DNA of 64,000 bases from NCBI RefSeq assembly GCF_900091555.1, contig NZ_FMCX01000007.1, positions 186,001-250,000 on the forward strand, in the 5' to 3' direction. This DNA is from Micromonospora mirobrigensis (GTDB lineage Bacteria > Actinomycetota > Actinomycetes > Mycobacteriales > Micromonosporaceae). The notes under the pieces are model-generated. The model did no database searches. It was not told where the DNA came from and was given only the letters and a program-made list of their open reading frames with translations. Of this stretch, positions 43,748 to 52,226 are shown piece by piece. Numbering within the stretch: the first letter of the stretch is position 1; each line of letters starts with the position of its first letter. The position numbers and the translations under genes are program-made.

Positions 43748-44044
43748 TCAGACGCACTCTCGGCAGATCAGCTCGCCGTTGCGCTCGACCGCCAGCTGGC
43801 TACGGTGGTGCACCAGGAAGCAGCGCGCACACCGGAACTCGTCCTGCTGCATCGGTAGCACCTTGACCGTGAGCTCCTCGTCGGCCAGGTCGGCACCGGG
43901 CAGCTCGAAGCTCTCGGCAACCTCGGCCTCGTCGACGTCCACGGCGCCCGACTGTGAGTCGACCCGCCGGGCCTTGAGCTCTTCCAAGCTGTCCTCGCCG
44001 AGGTCGACCTCGTCGCGACGCGGGGCGTCGTAGTCGGTGGCCAT
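43748..44044 (-). CDS. DUF4193 family protein
   Basis: This 98-residue acidic protein (MATDYDAPRRDEVDLGEDSLEELKARRVDSQSG) carries a C-terminal zinc-binding CxxC...CxxC module: FRCARCFLVHHRSQLA and GELICREC. DUF4193 proteins are small, nearly universal in actinobacteria and often highly expressed. The acidic N-terminus resembles that of RNA-polymerase-interacting proteins, but function is not established. A 14-bp palindrome lies just upstream of its ribosome binding site. Confidence 0.9.
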   Translation of the reverse strand: MATDYDAPRRDEVDLGEDSLEELKARRVDSQSGAVDVDEAEVAESFELPGADLADEELTVKVLPMQQDEFRCARCFLVHHRSQLAVERNGELICRECV

Positions 44045-44464
44045 CGGTTTCACTCTCCCATATCGATATGGTCGCTTCCGGTTGTAACGCCGGACGACAC
44101 TGTTTCGGTTCCGCTGGCCGGCCACCAGTTGTGTCGGTCTCCCGACCCGGTTGCCGGCCGGACCAGGGCCGCCAGAGAAACGCCTCCGGCGAGCGCGGTA
44201 CCTTACCGCCCCCTCGGGCGAGGCATGTATACCGCCCTTGCGGCAGAGATGTACGCCCCTGCGCCGGAAGTTGTTCCCAATGTGACTCAGGCGACACGAA
44301 GATAGGGGTAGTAGTACCTGGTTCCCGGATGGCGCGCCGGCATGTCCGGCTGTTTCCACGCGACGGCCGGACACCCGTTAACCTCAGCGGCGTACTCGAC
44401 GGCCGGCGGGGCGGCCCGACCGCCGACGCCCGCCGCCACCCACCCATCGCCCGGGAGCCCCCAG
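44045..44464. promoter_or_regulatory. Divergent intergenic region, 420 bp, between the DUF4193 and LytR_C genes
   Basis: No credible coding sequence is seen here. It contains the CCATATCGATATGG palindrome near the DUF4193 gene and a stem GTCCGGC/GCCGGAC around 44345-44376. It presumably holds two divergent promoters; no consensus -35/-10 pair could be assigned with confidence. Confidence 0.5.
44058..44071. promoter_or_regulatory. 14-bp AT-containing palindrome upstream of the DUF4193 gene
   Basis: CCATATCGATATGG is perfectly symmetrical and sits 14 bp before the ATG, overlapping the probable 5' leader or -10 zone. In this GC-rich setting it stands out as a possible operator or palindromic -10 region. 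Confidence 0.35.
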
Positions 44465-44995
44465 ATGAGCTTTGCGCGAGTGCGAGCACTCGTTGTCGTC
44501 GGCCTGCTGGCGGTCATCGCCCTGGTCGTCGTGGTCGTGGCCGTGGTCCGGGACTCGCAGGGCAACGCCGTCAGCGCCCAGAGCTGTCCGGACGGCTGGC
44601 CCCTGGCGGACCTGCGACTGCGCGAGCAGAAGGACGTCAGGATCAACGTCTACAACGCGACCAACCAGCCCGGTCGGGCCGCCGACGTCGCCGACGACTT
44701 CCGCAACCGCAAGTTCCAGGTCAAGAAGGTCGACAACGCCAAGCAGCGCCTCGACGACGTGGCGGTGCTGCGGTACGGGCCCAAGGGGGTCGGCTCCGCG
44801 CAGCTGCTGCGGGCGTACTTCCTGGACAACGTGACCCCGAAGTTGGACATGAAGCGCAAGGACGACACGGTCGACGTGATCCTGGGCAGCGGGTTCCAGC
44901 AACTGGCCACCACCACCGAGGTGAACCAGGCCCTGGGCGACCTGGGCACCCCGGACCTGCCCGCCGGCACCTGCCCGATGCCCGCCGACAAGTAA
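44465..44995 (+). CDS. LytR C-terminal domain protein, membrane anchored
   Basis: This 176-residue protein starts at ATG 44465. An N-terminal TM helix (about 8-28, LVVVGLLAVIALVVVVVAVV) is followed by an exported LytR_C domain: VRINVYNATNQPGRAADVADDFRNRKFQVKKVDNAK, then DVAVLRYGPKGVGSAQLLRAYF and DDTVDVILGSGFQQL. In LytR-CpsA-Psr proteins this domain follows the ligase domain; here it is free-standing, as often in actinobacteria, and likely binds cell-wall polymer. It diverges from the DUF4193 gene. Confidence 0.88.
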   Translation: MSFARVRALVVVGLLAVIALVVVVVAVVRDSQGNAVSAQSCPDGWPLADLRLREQKDVRINVYNATNQPGRAADVADDFRNRKFQVKKVDNAKQRLDDVAVLRYGPKGVGSAQLLRAYFLDNVTPKLDMKRKDDTVDVILGSGFQQLATTTEVNQALGDLGTPDLPAGTCPMPADK

Positions 44996-45029
44996 CCCGT
45001 TCCCGGGCCCTCGCCGGCCCCGGCCGCTG

Positions 45030-45851
45030 TCAGGGGCCGCCGGAGGCGTCCAGGTCGGCGAGGCGCTCGTGCAGCGGCCCGAACAGGGCCGGCGGCGCCG
45101 CCAGCACCAGGTCCGGCCCGGCCGCCCGACCGCCGAGGCCGGCCACCCGCAGCCCCGCCTCGGTGGCGACCAGCCCACCGGCGGCCAGGTCCCAGGCGGC
45201 GAGCCCCTTCTCGTAGTACGCGTCGACCCGCCCCTCGGCGGCCAGGCAGAGATCGATGGCGGCCGCCCCGAACCGGCGGATGTCCCGGACGTGTTCGATC
45301 AGCCCGCCCAGCACCCGGGCCTGGTGCGCCCGCCGCTGCGCGGCGTAGCCGAACCCGGTGGCGACCAGGGCCTGCCCCAGATCGATCTCGGTGGAGCCGC
45401 GCAGGCGGACGCCGTCCCGGTGGGCGCCGCCGCCCCGCGTGGCGGTCCACTCCTCGCCGGTGGTGATGTTGCGGACCACCCCGGCGACCACCGTGCCGGC
45501 GACCTCCGCGGCCAGCGAGACGGCGCTGTTGGGCAGCCCGTACAGGTAGTTGACGGTGCCGTCGATCGGGTCGACGATCCAGCGCACGCCGTCGGCGCCG
45601 GCCGGGCCGGCGTCGCCCTCGCCGTACTCCTCGCCGAGCACCGCGTCGTCGGGGCGCAGCCGGCGCAGCGCGTCGAGGACCTGCCGCTCCACCGCCCGGT
45701 CGGCGGCGGTGACCACGTCGGTGGCCGTGCTCTTCGTGGCGGCCACCGAGACCCCCTCGGCCCGCATCCGGTACGCGGTGGCCGCGGCCTCCCGGGCCAC
45801 CTCCACGGCGATCCGCAGCAGTTCCTCCGACGACGGCGCCGAACGGCTCAT
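45030..45851 (-). CDS. Inositol monophosphatase family protein
   Basis: This 273-residue protein starts at ATG 45851 (MSRSAPSSEELLRIAVEVAREAAATAYRMR). The Mg2+-dependent phosphatase motifs are complete: GEEYGEG (motif with Glu), WIVDPIDGTVNYLYGLP (DPxDxT) and AWDLAAGGLVATEAGLRVA (WDxAAG). Substrate could be inositol-1-phosphate, histidinol phosphate or PAP; family members cannot be separated by motif alone. It is transcribed away from the sigma factor gene. Confidence 0.9.
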   Translation of the reverse strand: MSRSAPSSEELLRIAVEVAREAAATAYRMRAEGVSVAATKSTATDVVTAADRAVERQVLDALRRLRPDDAVLGEEYGEGDAGPAGADGVRWIVDPIDGTVNYLYGLPNSAVSLAAEVAGTVVAGVVRNITTGEEWTATRGGGAHRDGVRLRGSTEIDLGQALVATGFGYAAQRRAHQARVLGGLIEHVRDIRRFGAAAIDLCLAAEGRVDAYYEKGLAAWDLAAGGLVATEAGLRVAGLGGRAAGPDLVLAAPPALFGPLHERLADLDASGGP

Positions 45852-45990
45852 GGTTCGTCCCCTTCCCGCACGAGTGGGACCTCCCCCGCCGCGCGCGAGT
45901 ATCATCCTTACAAAGTCCACATCTGCGCCGAATCGGCGGTCCCAACCGCCGGTACGCCGTGCGGCGCAGGATGATCGCCGCAGACGGCGT

Positions 45991-46100
45991 TACAATTCAC
46001 CCCTGCCCACGCGCCACGGACCGCCAACGACCGGCCGGCCCGGGACACGGGGGTTCCTCAACCACATCGTCCGGCGCGGCGCCCCGCTCTGCGCCGGACG
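45991..46100 (+). promoter_or_regulatory. Leader region of the principal sigma factor gene
   Basis: A TACAAT hexamer at 45991-45996 is a good -10 candidate without an obvious TTGAC partner. Further down a perfect 10-bp stem (CGTCCGGCGC at 46068-46077, GCGCCGGACG at 46091-46100) lies 40 bp before the start codon and may structure the leader. Both are suggestions only. Confidence 0.35.
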
Positions 46101-46139
46101 ACCCGGCCGTGCCCGCTCTTCGCCTCCGGAAGGTCATTC

Positions 46140-47735
46140 GTGACAGAACCCCGCCAGAACGGCGCCGACGTTCGCTCGCTCACCGACACCCTGATCGCCC
46201 ACGCGCAGAGCGCGGGCGGGCAGCTGACGTCGGCTCAGCTCGCGCGCACCGTCGAGTCCGCCGAGGTGACTCCGGCCCAGGCAAAGAAGATCCTGCGGGC
46301 GCTCTCGGAAGCGGGCGTCACCGTGGTCGTGGACGGCTCGGCGAGCACCCGCCGTCGGGTCGCCGCGGCGCGCTCCGCCACTCCGGCGTCCCGGGCCACC
46401 ACCGCGAAGACCACCAAGAAGGCCGCGGCGCCGGCCCCGAAGCAGGCGCCCTCCGCCGAGGAGACGACTCCGGCGGTCCGCAAGGCGGCCCCGCGCAAGG
46501 CCGCGGCCACCACGGCCGAGGTGGCCGCGAAGGCCGCCGTTCCGGCCAAGGCGACGAAGGCCACCCGGGCCACCAAGGCGACCGTGGCGGCCAAGGCCGC
46601 CGGGACGAAGACCGCCAAGGGCGAGGGCGCCGAGGGCGACATCGACCCGGAGGAGCTGGCCGCCGAGATCGAGGACGTGGTGGTCGAGGAGCCGGCCGAG
46701 CTGGCCCGAGCCGCCGCGACCGACGCCGCCGCCTCGGCCACCGACAACGACTTCGAGTGGGACGACGAGGAGTCCGAGGCGCTCAAGCAGGCGCGTCGCG
46801 ACGCCGAGCTGACCGCCTCCGCGGACTCCGTCCGGGCCTACCTCAAGCAGATCGGCAAGGTGCCGCTGCTCAACGCCGAGCAGGAGGTCGAGCTCGCCAA
46901 GCGGATCGAGGCCGGCCTCTACGCCGCCGAGCGGCTGCGCGCCGCCGAGGAGGGCGAGGAGAAGCTCACCCGCGAGATGCAGCGGGACCTCGGCTGGATC
47001 TCCCGCGACGGTGAGCGGGCCAAGAACCACCTGCTGGAGGCCAACCTCCGACTCGTGGTCTCGCTGGCCAAGCGGTACACCGGCCGCGGCATGGCGTTCC
47101 TGGACCTGATCCAGGAGGGCAACCTGGGCCTGATCCGCGCGGTCGAGAAGTTCGACTACACCAAGGGCTACAAGTTCTCCACGTACGCCACCTGGTGGAT
47201 CCGGCAGGCCATCACCCGCGCCATGGCCGACCAGGCCCGCACCATCCGCATTCCGGTGCACATGGTCGAGGTGATCAACAAGCTCGGTCGCATCCAGCGC
47301 GAGCTGCTCCAGGACCTGGGCCGCGAGCCCACGCCGGAGGAGCTGGCCAAGGAGATGGACATCACACCGGAGAAGGTGCTGGAGATCCAGCAGTACGCCC
47401 GGGAGCCCATCTCGCTGGACCAGACCATCGGCGACGAGGGCGACAGCCAGCTCGGCGACTTCATCGAGGACTCCGAGGCCGTCGTCGCGGTCGACGCCGT
47501 CTCCTTCTCGCTGCTGCAGGACCAGCTCCAGCAGGTGTTGCAGACCCTCTCCGAGCGGGAGGCGGGGGTGGTCCGGCTGCGGTTCGGCCTGACCGACGGC
47601 CAGCCGCGCACCCTGGACGAGATCGGCCAGGTGTACGGGGTGACCCGGGAGCGGATCCGGCAGATCGAGTCCAAGACGATGTCGAAGCTGCGCCACCCGT
47701 CCCGTTCCCAGGTACTCCGCGACTACCTGGACTGA
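46140..47735 (+). CDS. rpoD: Principal RNA polymerase sigma factor (RpoD/HrdB/SigA)
   Basis: This 531-residue sigma-70 group 1 factor starts at GTG 46140. Residues 1-70 look like region 1.1. Residues about 75-215 are an Ala/Lys-rich, then acidic, extension (AAPRKAAATTAEV, KATKATRATKATVAAKAAG, then EELAAEIEDVVVEEPAEL). Region 1.2 starts near 226 (DSVRAYLKQIGKVPLLNAEQEVELAKRI). Region 2 contains LDLIQEGNLGLIRAVEKFD and STYATWWIRQAITRAMADQARTIRIPVHM. Region 4 has LDEIGQVYGVTRERIRQIESKTMSKL. All DNA- and core-binding motifs are intact, making it the essential housekeeping sigma factor. Confidence 0.96.
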   Translation: MTEPRQNGADVRSLTDTLIAHAQSAGGQLTSAQLARTVESAEVTPAQAKKILRALSEAGVTVVVDGSASTRRRVAAARSATPASRATTAKTTKKAAAPAPKQAPSAEETTPAVRKAAPRKAAATTAEVAAKAAVPAKATKATRATKATVAAKAAGTKTAKGEGAEGDIDPEELAAEIEDVVVEEPAELARAAATDAAASATDNDFEWDDEESEALKQARRDAELTASADSVRAYLKQIGKVPLLNAEQEVELAKRIEAGLYAAERLRAAEEGEEKLTREMQRDLGWISRDGERAKNHLLEANLRLVVSLAKRYTGRGMAFLDLIQEGNLGLIRAVEKFDYTKGYKFSTYATWWIRQAITRAMADQARTIRIPVHMVEVINKLGRIQRELLQDLGREPTPEELAKEMDITPEKVLEIQQYAREPISLDQTIGDEGDSQLGDFIEDSEAVVAVDAVSFSLLQDQLQQVLQTLSEREAGVVRLRFGLTDGQPRTLDEIGQVYGVTRERIRQIESKTMSKLRHPSRSQVLRDYLD

Positions 47736-47979
47736 TCGATTTCGTCAACCGGTCGTGTCGCTTTGATCACGTGGTGTGCAACACCGCATGGTGACCGGCC
47801 GGTTGCACGATTGTGATCGTTGGCGTGGCACCCTTGGTTCACGGCACACTGTGCCTGCCATGTGTGACCTCGGTCCCCCGCGGGCACTCAGGGAAGGCAG
47901 CACCCCTCGTGGGTGTTGCAGGATAGGTGAGCAACGACCGAAGAGATTGTTCATCGGTGACGACCAGAGGAGGAAGGCG

Positions 47980-48213
47980 ATGACCCCGACCCTCACGCCG
48001 CCGCCCGAGACGGTGAGCCCCCCGGCCGCCGATGAACGGTGCGACCGCTGCAATGCTGCCGGCAAGCTCCGGATCACTCTGGCTGGTGGAAGCGAACTGG
48101 TGTTCTGCGGGCACCACGCGAACAAGTACGCGGAGGATCTCGTGAAGATCACCGTGCGGTACGCGACGGACCCGGAGTTCAGCTGGCGTGGCGCCGATCT
48201 GATGGCGAACTGA
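47980..48213 (+). CDS. Small zinc-ribbon-like protein (DUF7455 type)
   Basis: This 77-residue protein starts at ATG 47980 with AGGAGGAAGG upstream. It contains RCDRCNAAGKLRITLAGGSELVFCGHHANKYAEDL, giving a CxxC...CxHH metal-binding site like a small zinc ribbon. Short proteins of this type follow the principal sigma factor gene in many actinobacteria, suggesting a conserved link with transcription, though no function is established. The 244 bp before it, after rpoD, contain no gene and presumably its promoter. A strong intrinsic terminator follows. Confidence 0.85.
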   Translation: MTPTLTPPPETVSPPAADERCDRCNAAGKLRITLAGGSELVFCGHHANKYAEDLVKITVRYATDPEFSWRGADLMAN

Positions 48214-48240
48214 ATTCATAAACCGCAACCGACGACAGAG

Positions 48241-48282
48241 CCGACCGGAGGCGCCCACCAGGGCCCTCCGGTCGGCTTTTTC
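48241..48282 (+). terminator. Intrinsic terminator with T-tract
   Basis: A perfect 12-bp stem (GCCGACCGGAGG / CCTCCGGTCGGC) with a 13-nt loop is followed by TTTTT at 48278-48282. This is the clearest classical Rho-independent terminator in the window. Confidence 0.9.
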
Positions 48283-48337
48283 GTGCCCGCCGCCGCTGCC
48301 GCCCCGTGGCCGGCGTGAGGCTGCGCGAAATGTCCGC

Positions 48338-50137
48338 TCAGAGGGTCTGGACGGTGGCGATGCGTTCCTCGAGCTGTTCGATGGTGGCCTGGGCGCTGGG
48401 CGGCCCCCCGCACAACCGCCGCAACTCCGCGTGGATCTTGCCGTGCGGCTGGCCGGTGCGGTGGTGTCGGGCGGCCACCAACGCGTTCAGCTGACGCCTG
48501 AGGGCCACCCGACGCTGGGCGGCGCTCATCGGTGCGGGCGGCGCCGCGGAAGCCGCAGGGGCCGTCTGGGCGGGCTGGGCGGCCGTCCGGCGGCGCTGGG
48601 CGGCCAGCTGCTCGGCCTGGCGCTTGGTGAGCAGCAGCGAGACCTGGTCGGCGGTGAGCAGACCGGGCAGGCCGAGGTATTCCTCCTCCTCGGGCGTACC
48701 GGCCTGGGCGGCCGTGCCGAAGGACGCCCCGTCGAAGATCACCTGGTCCAGCTCGGCGGTGGCGGAGAGCGCCGCGAAGCGCTTCTCCAGCTCCCCGCTG
48801 GCCTGGTCGTCGCGCTGGGCGCGTTCCAGCAGGTCGTCGTCGAAACCCTCGCGGTCCTTCGGCTTGCCGAGCACGTGGTCCCGCTCGGCCTCCATCTCGC
48901 TGGCCAGCCCGAGCAGGTGCGGCACGCTGGGCAGGAAGACCGAGGCGGTCTCCCCTGGCCGGCGGGCCCGGACGAAGCGGCCGATCGCCTGGGCGAAGTA
49001 GAGCGGGGTGCTGGCGCTGGTCGCGTACACGCCCACGGCCAGTCGGGGGATGTCGACACCCTCGGAGACCATCCGGACCGCGACCAGCCAGCGCTGCTCG
49101 GAGGCCGCGAACGTCGCGATCCGCGCGGACGCGCCCTGGTCGTCGGAGAGCACCACCGCGGCCTTCTCGCCGGTGAGCTGCTCGATCAGCTTCGCGTACG
49201 CGCGGGCGACCTGCTGGTCGGTGGCGATGACCAGGCCACCGGCGTCCGGCATCCCGTTCTCGCGCAGCACGGTGAGCCGGGCGTCGGCGGCGCGGAGCAC
49301 CTGCGGCATCCAGTCGCCGGCCGGGTCCAGCGCGGTACGCCAGGCCTGCGCGACGAGGTCCTGGGTCATCGGCTCACCCAGCCGGGCGGCCAGCTCGTCG
49401 CCGGCGTTGGTCCGCCACCGGGTCTCCCCCGAGTACGCCAGGAAGAGCACCGGCCGGACCACGCCGTCACGCAGCGCGTCGGAGTAGCCGTAGACGGAGT
49501 CGGCCCGGGAGCGCAGCAGCCCGTCCCCGCCCCGCTCGTAGCTGACGAACGGGATCGGGTTGTCGTCGGAGCGGAACGGCGTGCCGGTGAGCATCAGCCG
49601 GCGTACGGCGGGCTCGAAGGCGGCCTTGACCCCGTCGCCCCAGGTGCGGGAGTCGCCGGCGTGGTGGATCTCGTCGAGGATGACCAGCGTGCGCCGGGTC
49701 ATGGTGCGCCGGCGGTGCACCTGCGGCGCCATTCCGACCTGGGCGTAGGTGACCACCGCGCCGTGGAAGTCGGCGGAGGAGTGCAGGTCGGCGTTGCGGA
49801 ACGCCGAGTCGAGCTGGACGCCGACCCGGGCGGCCGCCTGGGCCCACTGGGTCTTCAGGTGCTCGGTCGGGGCGACCACGGTGACCGCCTCGACGGTGCC
49901 GTCGGCGAGCAGCTCGGCGGCGATCCGCAGGGCGAAGGTGGTCTTGCCGGCGCCGGGCGTGGCGACCGCGGTGAAGTCATCGGTCCGGCGGCGCAGGTAT
50001 TCCACCAGCGCCTTGCGCTGCCAGGCGCGTAGAGCCGGAAACGTCTCGAGCGCCGGCGTCCGGGCTGCCACGCGAAGGCTCCTCTCCGACCGCACGAAGG
50101 CGGACCCCGGCCGAGGGCCACGGGTACCGCCGCCCAT
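48338..50137 (-). CDS. DEAD/DEAH-box superfamily 2 helicase
   Basis: This 599-residue protein starts at ATG 50137 (MGGGTRGPRPGSAF) behind GGAGG. Helicase motifs in order are: Q-like RAWQRKALVEYL, Walker A TPGAGKTTFAL (60-70), VVAPTEHLKTQW (Ia), LVILDEIHHAGD (II, DEIH), LMLTGTPFR (III), MVSEGVDIPRLAVGVYAT (V) and QAIGRFVRARRPGE (VI). A charged C-terminal region with a coiled segment follows. It resembles XPB/RadD-like DNA-repair helicases widely conserved in actinobacteria; the specific role is not known. Confidence 0.9.
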   Translation of the reverse strand: MGGGTRGPRPGSAFVRSERSLRVAARTPALETFPALRAWQRKALVEYLRRRTDDFTAVATPGAGKTTFALRIAAELLADGTVEAVTVVAPTEHLKTQWAQAAARVGVQLDSAFRNADLHSSADFHGAVVTYAQVGMAPQVHRRRTMTRRTLVILDEIHHAGDSRTWGDGVKAAFEPAVRRLMLTGTPFRSDDNPIPFVSYERGGDGLLRSRADSVYGYSDALRDGVVRPVLFLAYSGETRWRTNAGDELAARLGEPMTQDLVAQAWRTALDPAGDWMPQVLRAADARLTVLRENGMPDAGGLVIATDQQVARAYAKLIEQLTGEKAAVVLSDDQGASARIATFAASEQRWLVAVRMVSEGVDIPRLAVGVYATSASTPLYFAQAIGRFVRARRPGETASVFLPSVPHLLGLASEMEAERDHVLGKPKDREGFDDDLLERAQRDDQASGELEKRFAALSATAELDQVIFDGASFGTAAQAGTPEEEEYLGLPGLLTADQVSLLLTKRQAEQLAAQRRRTAAQPAQTAPAASAAPPAPMSAAQRRVALRRQLNALVAARHHRTGQPHGKIHAELRRLCGGPPSAQATIEQLEERIATVQTL

Positions 50138-50284
50138 GAAAACGCCTCCGCGCAGAAGCTGCCGCGAAGGCCGACTCAGCATAACCAGCCGGGCCCCGCC
50201 GCCCCACCCGACGCCACGCCCGTCACATCCGCCACCCCCGCCCGACCCCCGACCGGACCCGGGTGCGGTGGCCGGGCCGGACGG

Positions 50285-50935
50285 TCAGCCCTGCGGGCCG
50301 CGTACGCCGGTGCGGGGCGGGCGCATCGCCGGCACCGGGGCGGACCAGCGCCGCCGCAACGCCACCAGCCGCAGGGCGAAGACCAGCACCGCGGCGGCGG
50401 TGAGCCAGGCGGCGTTGGCCAGACCGATGAGGTTCAGCAGTGCCACCGCGATCGAACCGGCGAGCGCGGCCACCGCGTAGATCTCCCGCCGCAGGACCAC
50501 CGGGATCTCCCCGGTGAGCAGGTCGCGGCCCAGCCCGCCGCCGATCGCGGTGAGCATGCCGATCATGCAGGCGCCCACCGCGGGCACGTGCGCGTCGAGG
50601 GCCTTGAGCGTGCCGGTCACGGTGAACAGCCCGAGACCGGCCGCGTCGAGCACCAGCACGGTGGTGCGCAACCGGGCGAGCTGGGGGTGCAGCCAGAAGA
50701 CCGCGGCGGCGACGGTGGCGGCGGTGACCGCGTACCGCCAGTCACCGAAGGCCAGCGGGGGCACCTCGTCGATCACCAGGTCGCGGAAGATGCCGCCGCC
50801 GAGCGCGGCGACCACACCGACGAAGACGACGCCGAAGATGTCGAGCCGTTTGGCCACCGCCGCGGAGGCCCCGGAGGCGGCGAAGACGGCCACCCCGGTG
50901 AGATCGGCGAGGAGCAGGGCGGTGGAGGTGTTCAC
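50285..50935 (-). CDS. TRIC-type cation channel family protein (UPF0126)
   Basis: This 216-residue, seven-TM protein starts at GTG 50935 (VNTSTALLLADLTGVAVFAASGASAAVAKRLD). Two pseudo-symmetric halves each carry the hallmark GGG(I/L)xRDL motif: ALGGGIFRDLVIDEVPP and AIGGGLGRDLLTGEIPVVLRREIYA. Bacterial TRIC homologues form homotrimeric K+/Na+-permeable channels. Regulation is not evident. Confidence 0.92.
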   Translation of the reverse strand: MNTSTALLLADLTGVAVFAASGASAAVAKRLDIFGVVFVGVVAALGGGIFRDLVIDEVPPLAFGDWRYAVTAATVAAAVFWLHPQLARLRTTVLVLDAAGLGLFTVTGTLKALDAHVPAVGACMIGMLTAIGGGLGRDLLTGEIPVVLRREIYAVAALAGSIAVALLNLIGLANAAWLTAAAVLVFALRLVALRRRWSAPVPAMRPPRTGVRGPQG

Positions 50936-50975
50936 GGCCGCAGGGTACGGGGCGGCCGATCGGGCCGCGTACGGA

Positions 50976-51194
50976 TCAGCCGGCCCAGGAGTCGTAGATC
51001 TCCTTGCACTTGGGGCAGACCGGGGAACCCGGCTTGGCGGCCTTGGTCACCGGGAACTTCTCCCCGCAGAGCGCCTCGACGAAGGTGCCCATGACGGCGC
51101 TCTCGGCGATCTTGTCCTTGCGGACGTAGTGGAACATCTCCGGACCGGTGTCGGCGTCCTTCACCTCGGGACGCTCGAGAACCTCTGTGCTCAC
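50976..51194 (-). CDS. DUF3039 family protein
   Basis: This 72-residue protein starts at GTG 51194 with GGAGG 7 nt upstream (VSTEVLERPEVKDADTGPEMFHYVRKDKI). A probable zinc site is formed by ALCGEKFPV and SPVCPKCKEIYDSW. DUF3039 is a small actinobacterial family of unknown function. It is divergent from psuG. Confidence 0.88.
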   Translation of the reverse strand: MSTEVLERPEVKDADTGPEMFHYVRKDKIAESAVMGTFVEALCGEKFPVTKAAKPGSPVCPKCKEIYDSWAG

Positions 51195-51293
51195 AGTCAC
51201 ACCTCCACGCTCCGACAACGTTCCAGTCTGACAGGCCCGCAGACCGGGGTCCACCGCAGGCCGTACCGCGCGGCGGGCCGTACGGTAACGGAG

Positions 51294-52226
51294 GTGACCA
51301 ACTTTCACATCAGTCACGGCGCCGAGGTGGCCGCCGCCCTGCGCGACGGCCGGCCCGTCGTCGCCCTGGAGAGCACCATCGTCTCGCACGGCCTGCCCCG
51401 GCCGGACAACCTTCGGGTGGCCCGCGAGATCGAGCAGGCGGTACGCGCCGCCGGCGCGGTCCCGGCCACCATCGGCATGGTGGCCGGCCGGCTGGTGGTC
51501 GGCCTGGACGACGAAGAGCTGACCCGGCTGGCCACCGCCGACGGGGTGGCGAAGCTCTCCGTACGCGATCTCGCGGTGGCCGCGGCGACCGGCGCGGACG
51601 GCGCCACCACCGTGGCCGCGACCAGCGCGGTGGCCGCCGCCGCCGGGATCGGCGTCTTCGCCACCGGCGGCCTCGGCGGGGTGCACCGGGAGGCCGCGCA
51701 GACCTTCGACGAGTCCGCCGACCTGGTCACCCTGGCCCGCACGCCGATCGCGGTGGTCTGCGCCGGGGTGAAGTCGATCCTCGACGTGGGCGCCACCCTG
51801 GAGCGGCTGGAGACCCTCGGCGTCGCGGTGCTGGGCTACCGCACCCGGCGGTTCCCCGGTTTCTACCTGACCGACGCCGGCTTCGACCTGGACTGGTCGG
51901 TCGACTCCCCGGAGCAGGTGGCGGACGTGCTGGCCGCCCGCGAGCAGCAGGGCGTGCACGACGGTGGGCTGATCGTGGCCAACCCGCTCCCGGTCGACGA
52001 GCAGCTCGACCCGGCGCTGCACGACCGCACCCTGGCCGAGGGGCTGGCCCGGCTGGAACGCGACGGGGTGACCGGCAAGGCGGTGACCCCGTTCCTGCTG
52101 GCCCACTTCCACTCCGCCACCGAGGGCGCGAGCCTGGCGGTGAACGTCCGGATCATCCTGCGCAACGCCGACCTGGCCGCCCGGGTCGCGGTCGCCACGG
52201 CCCGCCGCCGGGCCGTGGCGGCATGA
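51294..52226 (+). CDS. psuG: Pseudouridine-5'-phosphate glycosidase
   Basis: This 310-residue enzyme cleaves pseudouridine 5'-phosphate to uracil and ribose 5-phosphate, a step of pseudouridine catabolism. The N-terminal VVALESTIVSHGLPRPDNLRVA carries the catalytic Glu. ATIGMVAGRLVVGL, FATGGLGGVHREAAQTFDESADL, VCAGVKSILDVGATLERLETLGV and a late DGVTGKAVTPFLLA are also conserved. GTG 51294 follows GGAG closely. Its stop overlaps the kinase start by 4 bp (ATGA). Confidence 0.95.
   Translation: MTNFHISHGAEVAAALRDGRPVVALESTIVSHGLPRPDNLRVAREIEQAVRAAGAVPATIGMVAGRLVVGLDDEELTRLATADGVAKLSVRDLAVAAATGADGATTVAATSAVAAAAGIGVFATGGLGGVHREAAQTFDESADLVTLARTPIAVVCAGVKSILDVGATLERLETLGVAVLGYRTRRFPGFYLTDAGFDLDWSVDSPEQVADVLAAREQQGVHDGGLIVANPLPVDEQLDPALHDRTLAEGLARLERDGVTGKAVTPFLLAHFHSATEGASLAVNVRIILRNADLAARVAVATARRRAVAA

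Noticed and set aside
47736..47979. Possible small RNA between rpoD and the zinc-ribbon gene
   Set aside because: Several weak inverted repeats are visible but no promoter-terminator pair; it is more simply the leader and promoter of the downstream gene.
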